From the NCBI GenBank assembly GCA_051967755.1, contig JBQDYD010000002.1, forward strand, positions 310,001 through 374,000: 64,000 nucleotides of DNA. Reading direction: 5' to 3'. Shown here one piece after another: positions 22,841 to 30,160 of this stretch. Below the pieces are notes generated by a model. That model had not been told where the DNA came from. It worked only from the letters and a program-made list of their open reading frames with translations, and made no database searches. Origin of the DNA: UBA1672 sp051967755 (GTDB lineage Bacteria > Pseudomonadota > Alphaproteobacteria > Micavibrionales > Micavibrionaceae). Both the position numbers and the translations under genes were made by a program. Within the stretch, counting starts at the first letter, position 1. Each line of letters starts with the position of its first letter.

Positions 22841-23269
22841 ATGCTAAGTCCTAAGAAGTTTAAACACCGTAAGCAGTTTAAAGGCCGTATCCACGGTAAT
22901 GCAAAAGGTGGAACACAGCTTACTTTTGGTGCTTATGGCCTGAAGGCTTTAACACCAGATCGTGTAACTGCGCGCCAGATTGAGGCAGCGCGACGTGCGA
23001 TTACGCGTCACATGAAGCGTCAAGGTAAGGTGTGGATCAGAATTTTCCCTGATGTGCCTGTAACGTCCAAGCCTTTGGAGGTTCGTCAAGGTAAGGGTAA
23101 GGGTTCTCCTGATTATTGGGCGGCACGTGTTAAGCCCGGTCGTATTATTTTTGAGCTTGACGGTGTCTCTGAAGAGGTTGCCCGTGAAGCGTTATCGCTA
23201 GCAGCTATGAAGTTGCCGGTTAAAACAAAATTTGTTAAGCGCGTTGGCGCGTCAGAGGAGGCAGCTTAA
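22841..23269 (+). CDS. rplP: 50S ribosomal protein L16
   Basis: A 142-residue L16 beginning MLSPKKFKHRKQFKGR, with the conserved loop AARRAITRHMKRQGKVWIR and GKGSPDYWAARVKPG. L16 supports tRNA accommodation near the 5S rRNA. ACGGAAGAAGAC stands upstream. It restarts the S10 group after the long spacer. Confidence 0.98.
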   Translation: MLSPKKFKHRKQFKGRIHGNAKGGTQLTFGAYGLKALTPDRVTARQIEAARRAITRHMKRQGKVWIRIFPDVPVTSKPLEVRQGKGKGSPDYWAARVKPGRIIFELDGVSEEVAREALSLAAMKLPVKTKFVKRVGASEEAA

Positions 23270-23270
23270 A

Positions 23271-23531
23271 ATGGCAAATCCAGCAGAAGATTTAAGAGCA
23301 AAGTCAGTTGATGAGCTTGTGAAGTATATTGTTGATCTTCGCAAGGAGCAGTTCAATGCTCGCTTTCAGCAGGCTCAGGGAGCTTTAGAGAATACATCAC
23401 AGATTCGTAAGAATCGTCGTGAAATCGCAAGAGCAAAAACAATTCTAAACCAAAAGCGTAGCTTCGAAGCAGGTAACTCAAACGAGAAAAAATCTGCTAA
23501 GAAAAAAGCATCTGGTAAGAAGGCAGCATAA
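23271..23531 (+). CDS. rpmC: 50S ribosomal protein L29, with Lys-rich tail
   Basis: The ATG at 23271 lies one base after the rplP stop and is preceded by AGAGGAGGC, so the longer frame overlapping rplP is rejected. The product is 86 residues. The first 65 match L29 (VDLRKEQFNARFQQAQGALE, NRREIARAKTIL). The last 20 form a Lys/Ser/Ala tail (KKSAKKKASGKKAA). L29 lies next to the tunnel exit. Confidence 0.95.
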   Translation: MANPAEDLRAKSVDELVKYIVDLRKEQFNARFQQAQGALENTSQIRKNRREIARAKTILNQKRSFEAGNSNEKKSAKKKASGKKAA

Positions 23532-23546
23532 GAGGAGATATTATCC

Positions 23547-23924
23547 ATGCCACGTCGCATACTAGAAGGAAATGTTGTAAGCGCAAAGACTGACAAGACA
23601 GTGACTGTTCTTGTTGAGCGTCGCTTTATGCACCCAATGTACAAAAAATATATTAAGAGCTCTAGCAAGTACACTGCTCATGATGAGGCGAATACAGCCA
23701 AAGAAGGCGATCGTGTGTCTATTATAGAGTGCCGTCCGATCTCAAAGACAAAGCGTTGGACAATCGTTACCGGTGATCAGCCGGCAGCAGAGAAGAAGGC
23801 TGCTCCTAAGAAGGAAGAAGCGAAAAAAGCTGCTCCTAAAAAGGAAGCAAAAAAAGAAGATAAGAAGCCGGCAGCAAAGAAGAAGGCCGCTCCTAAGAAA
23901 ACTACAAAAAAGAAGGATGCGTAA
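23547..23924 (+). CDS. rpsQ: 30S ribosomal protein S17, with long Lys/Ala-rich tail
   Basis: Residues 1 to about 75 are an ordinary S17 (GNVVSAKTDKTVTVLVERR, HDEANTAKEGDRVSIIECRP). The protein continues to 125 residues with a low-complexity Lys/Ala/Pro tail built from repeated KKAAPKKEEAKK-like units. The tail resembles eukaryotic histone H1 or AlgP C-termini. It reaches the stop codon without a frameshift, three bases before rplN. Confidence 0.96.
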   Translation: MPRRILEGNVVSAKTDKTVTVLVERRFMHPMYKKYIKSSSKYTAHDEANTAKEGDRVSIIECRPISKTKRWTIVTGDQPAAEKKAAPKKEEAKKAAPKKEAKKEDKKPAAKKKAAPKKTTKKKDA

Positions 23925-23927
23925 GAC

Positions 23928-24296
23928 ATGATACAGATGCAATCCCGCATGAATGTAGCTGATAACAGCGGCGCGAGAGAAGTCCAGTGCATTAAAGTGC
24001 TTGGCGGTTCTCACAGACGCACAGCAAACATTGGTGATGTTGTGGTTGTTTCCGTTAAGGAAGCTATTCCACGCGGTAAAGTTAAAAAAGGTGATGTTCG
24101 TCGTGCGGTTATCGTTCGTAGTCGCTTTGGTCTTCAGCGCAAGTATGGTGAGAAAATTCGTTTTGATACGAATGCCTGTGTTTTGATCAATAACAATGGC
24201 GAGCCCATCGGAACACGTATTTTTGGGCCGGTAACACGTGAATTGCGTGGTGGCGGTTACATGAAGATTATTTCATTGGCGTCGGAGGTACTTTAG
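23928..24296 (+). CDS. rplN: 50S ribosomal protein L14
   Basis: A 122-residue L14 starting MIQMQSRMNVADNSGAREV, with the conserved FDTNACVLINNNGEPIGTRI segment (F158-like loop) and the C-terminal KIISLASEVL. It takes part in subunit bridge B8. It lies three bases after rpsQ and two before rplX. Confidence 0.98.
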   Translation: MIQMQSRMNVADNSGAREVQCIKVLGGSHRRTANIGDVVVVSVKEAIPRGKVKKGDVRRAVIVRSRFGLQRKYGEKIRFDTNACVLINNNGEPIGTRIFGPVTRELRGGGYMKIISLASEVL

Positions 24297-24298
24297 AT

Positions 24299-24622
24299 AT
24301 GGCGAAGCCTAAGTTGAAAATTAAAAAAGGTGATCAGGTCGTTGTTTTGACCGGTCGTGATAAAGGTGCAAAAGGCGAAGTTCTTCAGGTTTTGACTGAG
24401 AAGAAGCGTGTGGTTGTACAAGGTGTGAATTTAGTTACGAAACACCAGAAGCCAACACAAGTTTCACCTGGTGGTATCCAGAAGAAGGAACTTTCAATTC
24501 ACGTATCTAACGTGGCGCTAGCAGATCCTAAATCAGGTGAAGCAACACGTGTTGGTTACAAGACGTTGAAAGATGGTAAAAAAGTACGCGTGGCGAAGAA
24601 GTCAGGCGAAACTGTAGAATAA
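24299..24622 (+). CDS. rplX: 50S ribosomal protein L24
   Basis: A 107-residue L24 with the KOW motif KKGDQVVVLTGRDKGAKGEV at residues 9-28 and the GVNLVTKHQKP loop. L24 starts assembly of the large subunit. It is packed between rplN and rplE. Confidence 0.98.
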   Translation: MAKPKLKIKKGDQVVVLTGRDKGAKGEVLQVLTEKKRVVVQGVNLVTKHQKPTQVSPGGIQKKELSIHVSNVALADPKSGEATRVGYKTLKDGKKVRVAKKSGETVE

Positions 24623-24643
24623 GTGTAAGAAGCGAGAAGAGAC

Positions 24644-25186
24644 ATGAAACCGCGCTATAAAGAGTTATACGAAAAAGAAATTATTCCGGCATTGGATAAG
24701 CAGTTCGGGTATGACAACCCGCACAAGCGTCCGCGTTTGGAAAAGATCGTAATCAACATGGGTGTTGGTGAAGCGACGCAGGATCGTAAGCATATTGAAA
24801 ATGCTGTGAATGATCTGACTTTGATTGCCGGGCAAAAGCCTTTGGTAAATAAGGCGCGCGTGTCTAACGCTTCATTCAAAATTCGTGAAGGTCAGGCAAT
24901 TGGTACAAAGGTAACATTGCGCGGCGACCGTATGTATGAATTTTTAGATCGTTTGATCACTATTGCTATGCCACGTATTCGTGATTTCAGAGGTATCAAC
25001 CCAAAGAGTTTCGATGGTCGCGGTAACTACGCAATGGGCGTGACTGAGCATATCATCTTCCCGGAGATCGAATATGACAAAGTGGACAAAGTTCGCGGTA
25101 TGGACATTGTAATCTGTACAACTGCGGCAAATGATGAAGAGGCAAGAGAACTTCTACGTGCGTTCAAAATGCCGTTTAAGAAGTAA
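24644..25186 (+). CDS. rplE: 50S ribosomal protein L5
   Basis: A 180-residue L5 with NPHKRPRLEKIVINMGVGEA at the N-terminal side and the 5S-rRNA-binding segment RDFRGINPKSFDGRGNYAMG. It forms the central protuberance. GAAGCGAGAAGAG precedes the ATG. Confidence 0.98.
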   Translation: MKPRYKELYEKEIIPALDKQFGYDNPHKRPRLEKIVINMGVGEATQDRKHIENAVNDLTLIAGQKPLVNKARVSNASFKIREGQAIGTKVTLRGDRMYEFLDRLITIAMPRIRDFRGINPKSFDGRGNYAMGVTEHIIFPEIEYDKVDKVRGMDIVICTTAANDEEARELLRAFKMPFKK

Positions 25187-25220
25187 GATATTAGGAAAGC
25201 GAAGAAGGAAGAGCTGAACT

Positions 25221-25526
25221 ATGGCAAAAGTCTGTATGATAGAAAGAGATAAGAAGCGCAAAAAGCTTGTTAATAAATACAAGAGTAAGCGTGCGGAATT
25301 GAAGGCGATCATTAAAGATCAGTCAATTCCTGCGGATGAGCGTTTCCAGGCTGTTTTAAAATTGGCTGAATTACCACGTAATTCATCTAAAACAAGAATG
25401 CGTAACAGATGTGCCCTAACAGGTCGTCCGCGTTCTTATTATCGTAAATTTAATCTCTCACGTATTGCGTTGAGAGACCTAGCATCTCGCGGTGAGTTGC
25501 CAGGTGTAACTAAGTCAAGCTGGTAG
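25221..25526 (+). CDS. rpsN: 30S ribosomal protein S14 (long, zinc-independent type)
   Basis: The 101-residue length and the absence of the CxxC pairs mark this as the long S14 form that does not bind zinc. The C-terminal half, RMRNRCALTGRPRSYYRKF, is the conserved rRNA-binding part. AAGGAAGAG precedes the ATG. Confidence 0.97.
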   Translation: MAKVCMIERDKKRKKLVNKYKSKRAELKAIIKDQSIPADERFQAVLKLAELPRNSSKTRMRNRCALTGRPRSYYRKFNLSRIALRDLASRGELPGVTKSSW

Positions 25527-25542
25527 AAGGAGGACAAATATC

Positions 25543-25941
25543 ATGGCAATGAGTGATCCCCTCGGTGATATGCTAACCCGTTTACGTAATGGGCAACAAG
25601 CTGGTAAGAAAATCGTAGAATGTCCTTTTTCAAAACTACGTGAAAACGTATGTAATGTTTTGAAAGATGAAGGTTTCATTCGTGGTTATACTCTTGAAGA
25701 GCGCGAAGGTAACAAGAAATACCTTCTGATTGAGCTAAAATACGCAGAAGGTCGTGGCGTTATTCGTCAGATCGATCGCGTATCAAAGCCCGGTCGTCGT
25801 GTTTATTCTAATGTTAAAAGCATGCCACGCTTCTTTAATGGTTTGGGTATTTTGGTCGTTTCAACACCACAAGGTGTGATGGCAGATCATAAGGCTCGTG
25901 CAGCAAATGTTGGTGGTGAGGTATTGTGTCAGGTCTTCTAA
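25543..25941 (+). CDS. rpsH: 30S ribosomal protein S8
   Basis: A 132-residue S8 with DPLGDMLTRLRNGQQAGK at the N-terminus and the C-terminal signature STPQGVMADHKARAANVGGE. AGAAGGAGGA ahead of the ATG at 25543 fixes the start over the ATG two codons later. In E. coli S8 represses the spc operon; this is not shown here. Confidence 0.98.
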   Translation: MAMSDPLGDMLTRLRNGQQAGKKIVECPFSKLRENVCNVLKDEGFIRGYTLEEREGNKKYLLIELKYAEGRGVIRQIDRVSKPGRRVYSNVKSMPRFFNGLGILVVSTPQGVMADHKARAANVGGEVLCQVF

Positions 25942-25976
25942 GGATCTGTTCATAAGAGAATTTAAGGAATTTAAAA

Positions 25977-26537
25977 ATGTCACGTATTGGTAGTAATCCT
26001 GTAACAGTTCCTGAAGGCGTTGAGATTGAACTTAACGGTCAGGACATTAAGGCAAAGGGTAAGCTTGGTGAGCTGGTTCTGCGTATCCATGACGAAGTGG
26101 CTGCGAAGGTTGAAGATGTTGCCAATGATGAAGGCAAGACATCTAAAGTCGTTACGCTTAGCCCAAAGTCTAAATCAAGAATTTCTCAGCAAGTATGGCC
26201 GACTATGCGCACACTTGTGAATAATATTTGCATTGGTGTTAGCCAAGGTTATGAGAAGAAGCTGGAAATTCACGGTGTTGGTTATCGTGCAAACTTGCAG
26301 GGTAGTACACTTGTGTTATCACTTGGTTTCTCTCACGAAGTTAGATATGAAGTACCTGAAGGCGTTAAGGTTGAAGTTGAAAAGCAAACTGCTTTGACGA
26401 TTACTGGTATTGATAAGCAACTTGTTGGTCAGGTTGCGGCTAAGATCAGAGAATTCAAGAAGCCTGAGCCATATAAAGGTAAAGGTATTCGTTATGCGGA
26501 TGAATACATCCTGCGCAAAGAAGGTAAGAAAAAGTAA
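25977..26537 (+). CDS. rplF: 50S ribosomal protein L6
   Basis: A 186-residue L6 with two related domains and the C-terminal signature KKPEPYKGKGIRYADE. It is several residues longer than usual because of a small acidic stretch in domain 1 (KVEDVANDEGKTSK). AAGGAATTTAAA precedes the ATG. Confidence 0.98.
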   Translation: MSRIGSNPVTVPEGVEIELNGQDIKAKGKLGELVLRIHDEVAAKVEDVANDEGKTSKVVTLSPKSKSRISQQVWPTMRTLVNNICIGVSQGYEKKLEIHGVGYRANLQGSTLVLSLGFSHEVRYEVPEGVKVEVEKQTALTITGIDKQLVGQVAAKIREFKKPEPYKGKGIRYADEYILRKEGKKK

Positions 26538-26548
26538 GGAATAGGAAG

Positions 26549-26944
26549 ATGGCAAAAGCAGCATCTCAGAAATTAACTCCGGCTAAGCGTCGTTCATACA
26601 GAACACGTAACAAAATCCGTCGCGTCAATGTTGATCGCGTTGGTAACCGTGAGACACGTCCACGTTTGTCTGTATTCCGCAGTGGTAAGCAGATTTATGC
26701 ACAGATTATCTGTGATATTAAGGGCGAAACTTTGGCGGCGGCTTCTTCTCTTGAAAAAGATATGAGAGAAAAGCTTAAGAATGGCGCAACTAAAGAAGCA
26801 GCCACTGAAGTCGGTAAACTTATTGCCGAGCGTGCAAAGAAAGCCGGCGTTGAAAAGGTTGTCTTTGATCGTGGTCGCTTTGTTTACCATGGTCGCGTTA
26901 AGGCTTTGGCCGATGGTGCTCGCGACGGCGGACTAGAATTTTAA
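26549..26944 (+). CDS. rplR: 50S ribosomal protein L18
   Basis: A 131-residue L18 with RPRLSVFRSGKQIYAQII and the C-terminal FDRGRFVYHGRVKALADGAR. It binds 5S rRNA beside L5. AAGGAATAGGAAG precedes the ATG. Confidence 0.98.
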   Translation: MAKAASQKLTPAKRRSYRTRNKIRRVNVDRVGNRETRPRLSVFRSGKQIYAQIICDIKGETLAAASSLEKDMREKLKNGATKEAATEVGKLIAERAKKAGVEKVVFDRGRFVYHGRVKALADGARDGGLEF

Positions 26945-26962
26945 AAAAGGGATTTGAGAAAA

Positions 26963-27532
26963 ATGGCAAGAGCGCAACAAGCAGAATTTAATTCAGAACG
27001 CGATGAACCGGAACTAATTGAACGTTTGGTTGGTATTAACCGTGTCGCCAAAGTGGTGAAAGGTGGACGTCGTTTTGGTTTTGCGGCTTTGGTTATTGTT
27101 GGTGACGGTAAAGGCCGTGTTGGTTACGGTCATGGTAAAGCCAAGGAAGTGCCTGAGGCGATTAAGAAAGCAACGGACCAAGCTAAGCGTAAAATGATTC
27201 GTGTGCCACTTCGTGAAGGTCGCACATTACACCATGATGTGTCCGGTAAAGACGGTGCGGGTAAGGTTTTCCTTCGTTCGGCCCCTCCAGGTAAAGGTAT
27301 TATTGCCGGTGGTCCGATGCGTGCGGTATTCGAAGCATTAGGTGTTCAGGACGTTGTTGCTAAAGCAATCGGTTCAAATAACCCATACAGCATGGTAAAC
27401 GCCACATTTGCTGCTTTGGAAAATATGCAGAGCCCAAGACACGTTGCGTCACGCCGTAATAAAAAGGTAAGTGATATTGTTTCTAACCGTGAAGAGCAAG
27501 CAATTGCCGGTATCGTAGAAGCAGACGAGTAA
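26963..27532 (+). CDS. rpsE: 30S ribosomal protein S5
   Basis: From the ATG at 26963 the product is 189 residues; a TTG nine bases upstream is in frame, but AAAAAGGG spacing favours the ATG. Signatures are VKGGRRFGFAALVIVGDGKG and APPGKGIIAGGPMRAVFEA. S5 acts in decoding fidelity. Confidence 0.97.
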   Translation: MARAQQAEFNSERDEPELIERLVGINRVAKVVKGGRRFGFAALVIVGDGKGRVGYGHGKAKEVPEAIKKATDQAKRKMIRVPLREGRTLHHDVSGKDGAGKVFLRSAPPGKGIIAGGPMRAVFEALGVQDVVAKAIGSNNPYSMVNATFAALENMQSPRHVASRRNKKVSDIVSNREEQAIAGIVEADE

Positions 27533-27568
27533 AGAATATTGAAAGTTTAAAACTTAAGGATTTGAGTG

Positions 27569-27967
27569 ATGGCTGAAGAGAAAAAAGAGAAAAAAGCACC
27601 GGCAAAAAAGAAGCCAGCTGCGAAAAAAGATGCTCCTAAGGCTGCAGAGAAGAAATCTGCACCAAAGAAGGAAGCTGCGAAAAAAGCGCCGGCTAAGAAG
27701 GCTGCTGCTAAGAAAGACGCTCCTAAGGCTGCTGAGAAAAAAGCTCCTGCGAAGAAGAAGACTGCACCTAAAAAGGCTGCTGGTAAAACAGTTCGTGTGA
27801 CACAAATCGGTTCACCGATCGGACGTAAGGCATATCAACGCGCGACATTAATCGGCTTGGGCCTTAATAAAATGCACCGCACACGTGAATTGGAAGATAC
27901 ACCTTCTGTACGTGGTATGATTAACAAAGTTAGTCATTTGGTAAAAGTTGAAGATGACGCAGCTTAA
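27569..27967 (+). CDS. rpmD: 50S ribosomal protein L30 with histone-H1-like N-terminal extension
   Basis: The last 60 residues are a complete L30 (KTVRVTQIGSPIGRKAYQ, GLGLNKMHRTRELED, VRGMINKV). They are preceded by about 70 residues made only of Lys, Ala, Pro and a few Glu and Asp, including the repeated KKDAPKAAEKK. The frame is open throughout, and AAGGA at 27556-27560 sits eight bases before the ATG at 27569, so the extension is translated. L30 is normally about 60 residues. The extension should be disordered and strongly basic. Confidence 0.93.
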   Translation: MAEEKKEKKAPAKKKPAAKKDAPKAAEKKSAPKKEAAKKAPAKKAAAKKDAPKAAEKKAPAKKKTAPKKAAGKTVRVTQIGSPIGRKAYQRATLIGLGLNKMHRTRELEDTPSVRGMINKVSHLVKVEDDAA

Positions 27968-27993
27968 TTGCTGAGAATTAAAGGAAGAATACG

Positions 27994-28494
27994 ATGAAAC
28001 TTAATGAGCTAAAGCCAAAAGAAGGATCTGTAAAAGACCGCACACGTGTAGGTCGCGGTATCGGTTCCGGTAAAGGTAAAACTTGTGGTTCCGGTCAAAA
28101 GGGTCAGAAGTCTCGTTCAGGTGTTGCGATTAAAGGTTTTGAAGGTGGTCAAATGCCTTTGTACCAACGTTTGCCTAAATTTGGTTTTAATAACACAAAG
28201 TTTGCGACAAACCTTGCGGAGCTTACATTGGTTCAATTGCAGCATGCGATTGATACAAAGAAGATTGACGCGAAAAAAGAAATTGACGAAGATACACTTG
28301 TTAAGGCCGGTGTTGTTCGTCGTAAGCTTGACGGTATCAAGGTTTTGGCGACAGGTGAATTGAGCGCTAAAGTTAACTTGAAAGTTACAAAAGTTTCAAA
28401 AGGTGCGCAGGCAGCTATTGAAAAAGCAGGCGGTAAGGTTGAACTTATTGAGCGTAAAGTTGCACCGATTAAAGGCCGTGAAGATAAAAAATAG
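27994..28494 (+). CDS. rplO: 50S ribosomal protein L15
   Basis: A 166-residue L15 with the basic glycine-rich N-terminus (GRGIGSGKGKTCGSGQKGQK) and the conserved GFEGGQMPLYQRLPKFGF. It is normally followed directly by secY; here a terminator and two unrelated genes come between. Confidence 0.98.
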   Translation: MKLNELKPKEGSVKDRTRVGRGIGSGKGKTCGSGQKGQKSRSGVAIKGFEGGQMPLYQRLPKFGFNNTKFATNLAELTLVQLQHAIDTKKIDAKKEIDEDTLVKAGVVRRKLDGIKVLATGELSAKVNLKVTKVSKGAQAAIEKAGGKVELIERKVAPIKGREDKK

Positions 28495-28521
28495 TCTTCG
28501 CCTTAATTAGTAAGAATTTCT

Positions 28522-28557
28522 CAAAGCCTCTATGAAAATAGGGGCTTTGTTTATTTT
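28522..28557 (+). terminator. Intrinsic terminator closing the S10-spc run
   Basis: CAAAGCCTCTAT (28522-28533) and ATAGGGGCTTTG (28538-28549) form a 12-base-pair stem with one wobble and a GAAA tetraloop. TTTATTTT follows. It is one of the strongest terminators in the window and separates rplO from secY. Confidence 0.85.
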
Positions 28558-28584
28558 GACAGTTTCGTGTCAAGGGGTTACACT
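28556..28584 (+). promoter_or_regulatory. Promoter of the HExxH gene pair
   Basis: TTGACA (28556-28561) and TACACT (28579-28584) are 17 bases apart, about 45 bases before the ATG at 28630. It starts inside the T-tail of the preceding terminator. It gives the next two genes their own transcript. Confidence 0.65.
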
Positions 28585-28629
28585 GTTTTCTGGTTTATTT
28601 GTAAGCTTCTACAGCAGGTTATATCTTTC

Positions 28630-29355
28630 ATGCGTAAATTTTCTTTTCTGTTCCTTTGCTTTGCATTCTTTATGTCGGCAACTTTTTTTATCACTTCGTT
28701 AGAGGCTTATGCGGTGACAGACCGTTGCCCCAGACATGAGATTAAGACAACTCTAAAAGCGAAACGTCTGAAAACAAAATTCCAGCGCTCCTCAATGGCG
28801 GGTATCAACGAATATTTGAATACACACAGCGTTGCCGCTTTTGTTGATAATCCGTTGGATATCGAAACACATTATAAGTTTGAATTAAAAGACATCGGCT
28901 ATGGGCGCTATTGCGTCAGGCTGCAAGAGGTTAAAGCTTACTATATTTCTGCGCCTTTGATCGTGATGCCGACTGATTACAAAAGTAATAGTTGTGAGTA
29001 TGAAATCATTTTGAAGCATGAAAAAAGACATCTGCAAGTTCATTATGATTATTACGACAAAAGCGTTCCGCAATATGAGGCATTTCTGGGGCGTATTGCA
29101 CGTGATGTTCCTATTCCTCCGCCTGTAACAACACAAGAACAAGTAAATCAAGTACAAGAAGCGATTCAGGATTATTTTGCCGATAAATTTTTTACACATG
29201 TTGGGGAATCTATTCTTGAAATGCGCGCATTACAGCAAAAAATTGATAGCCCTCAGGAATATTTGTTCACAAATAGAAAAATCGATCGATGCAAAGCTAA
29301 GGAAGATGCAGAGAAGTCTCAGAATCCTAAGGTCTTTATTGATCATAAGAGATGA
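28630..29355 (+). CDS. Exported protein with HExxH motif, putative zinc metalloprotease (copy 1)
   Basis: The ATG at 28630 starts a clear signal peptide (MRKFSFLFLCFAFFMSA...LEAYA); an upstream frame extension would run over the promoter and is rejected. The mature part has about 215 residues and contains CEYEIILKHEKRH, an HExxH zincin-type motif preceded by a cysteine. The next gene repeats this pattern, so the two are paralogs. The motif context recalls the DUF922 family of predicted secreted zinc proteases, but I cannot confirm membership. Four conserved cysteines could form disulfides. The stop overlaps the next start (ATGA). Confidence 0.7.
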   Translation: MRKFSFLFLCFAFFMSATFFITSLEAYAVTDRCPRHEIKTTLKAKRLKTKFQRSSMAGINEYLNTHSVAAFVDNPLDIETHYKFELKDIGYGRYCVRLQEVKAYYISAPLIVMPTDYKSNSCEYEIILKHEKRHLQVHYDYYDKSVPQYEAFLGRIARDVPIPPPVTTQEQVNQVQEAIQDYFADKFFTHVGESILEMRALQQKIDSPQEYLFTNRKIDRCKAKEDAEKSQNPKVFIDHKR

Positions 29356-30029
29356 TCCTCCTCTCACGACTTTCATTAATAATATTATTATGTGCCTATA
29401 TGAATTTGGGCACAGCATTCGCTCGGTGCGGTTCTCATAAGCCGCACAGCTTTATCTCCTATGAGGTTGAAGATACCGAATATATTATCACCAAGAATGT
29501 TCGTGGTTTAACGGCAATGCATGGCCAGTTTGGCGCAAGCAATGTCTTGGGATTGGCCGGGGGGGAGGTCGGCGCACGTTTAGTGGCGGAGTTTGAGTTA
29601 AAACACGAGCGTGGCGATAAATACTGCCTTTATGTTGATAAGGTAGACACGGTGTTTTTTGCGCAGCCGAAAGTTTATATCGCGAATAATTTTAAGAAAG
29701 ATACATGTGAATATTCTCAAGTATTGAAGCATGAAGAGAAACATGTCGATACGCTGATAAAGGCGCATAGAGAATATATGTCCAAGTTTCGATCGCATAT
29801 GCGTTGGTCGGTACGTGATTTACCCGTTTTGGAGCCGATGACCCTAGATGAAGCTCATGAAAAGCGCGCATTTTTTATCAATATAATCAGTGGGCATATA
29901 ACAAGCTTTATCCAAAAAATTAACGAGGATGTCGCGCAGCGCCAAAAAAAGGTCGATTCAAAAGGGGAGTATGAGCGCGTATTGAACAATTGCAGTCGGT
30001 GGGATGAAAAAATTCAGGACAAGCGGTAG
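29352..30029 (+). CDS. Exported protein with HExxH motif, putative zinc metalloprotease (copy 2)
   Basis: The 225-residue product starts in an ATGA overlap with the previous gene and has an N-terminal signal segment (MILLSRLSLIILLCAYMNLGTAFA). It carries CEYSQVLKHEEKH, matching the first copy, and shares the preceding block (KYCLYVDKV against RYCVRLQEV). Outside this core the two have diverged. Likely location is the periplasm. Substrate and catalytic activity are unproven. Confidence 0.7.
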   Translation: MILLSRLSLIILLCAYMNLGTAFARCGSHKPHSFISYEVEDTEYIITKNVRGLTAMHGQFGASNVLGLAGGEVGARLVAEFELKHERGDKYCLYVDKVDTVFFAQPKVYIANNFKKDTCEYSQVLKHEEKHVDTLIKAHREYMSKFRSHMRWSVRDLPVLEPMTLDEAHEKRAFFINIISGHITSFIQKINEDVAQRQKKVDSKGEYERVLNNCSRWDEKIQDKR

Positions 30030-30160
30030 AGCGCCGATAAGACTTTCTTTTATTATAAAAATGTCTAATACCCTCTTTTTTAAACGGGGAGGGCTTGTAT
30101 AGGGTCTGACTTTTCTTTATGTATAGTCGACCCTAACAGTTTTTTTAAGGAAATAGTCAC

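Noticed and set aside
23232..23270. Longer L29 start overlapping rplP
   Set aside because: The ATG at 23271 has a good ribosome-binding site and gives the conserved L29 N-terminus.
28567..28629. Upstream extension of the first HExxH gene
   Set aside because: It would overlap the -10 promoter box and precede the signal peptide with non-hydrophobic, unconserved residues. The ATG at 28630 is better.
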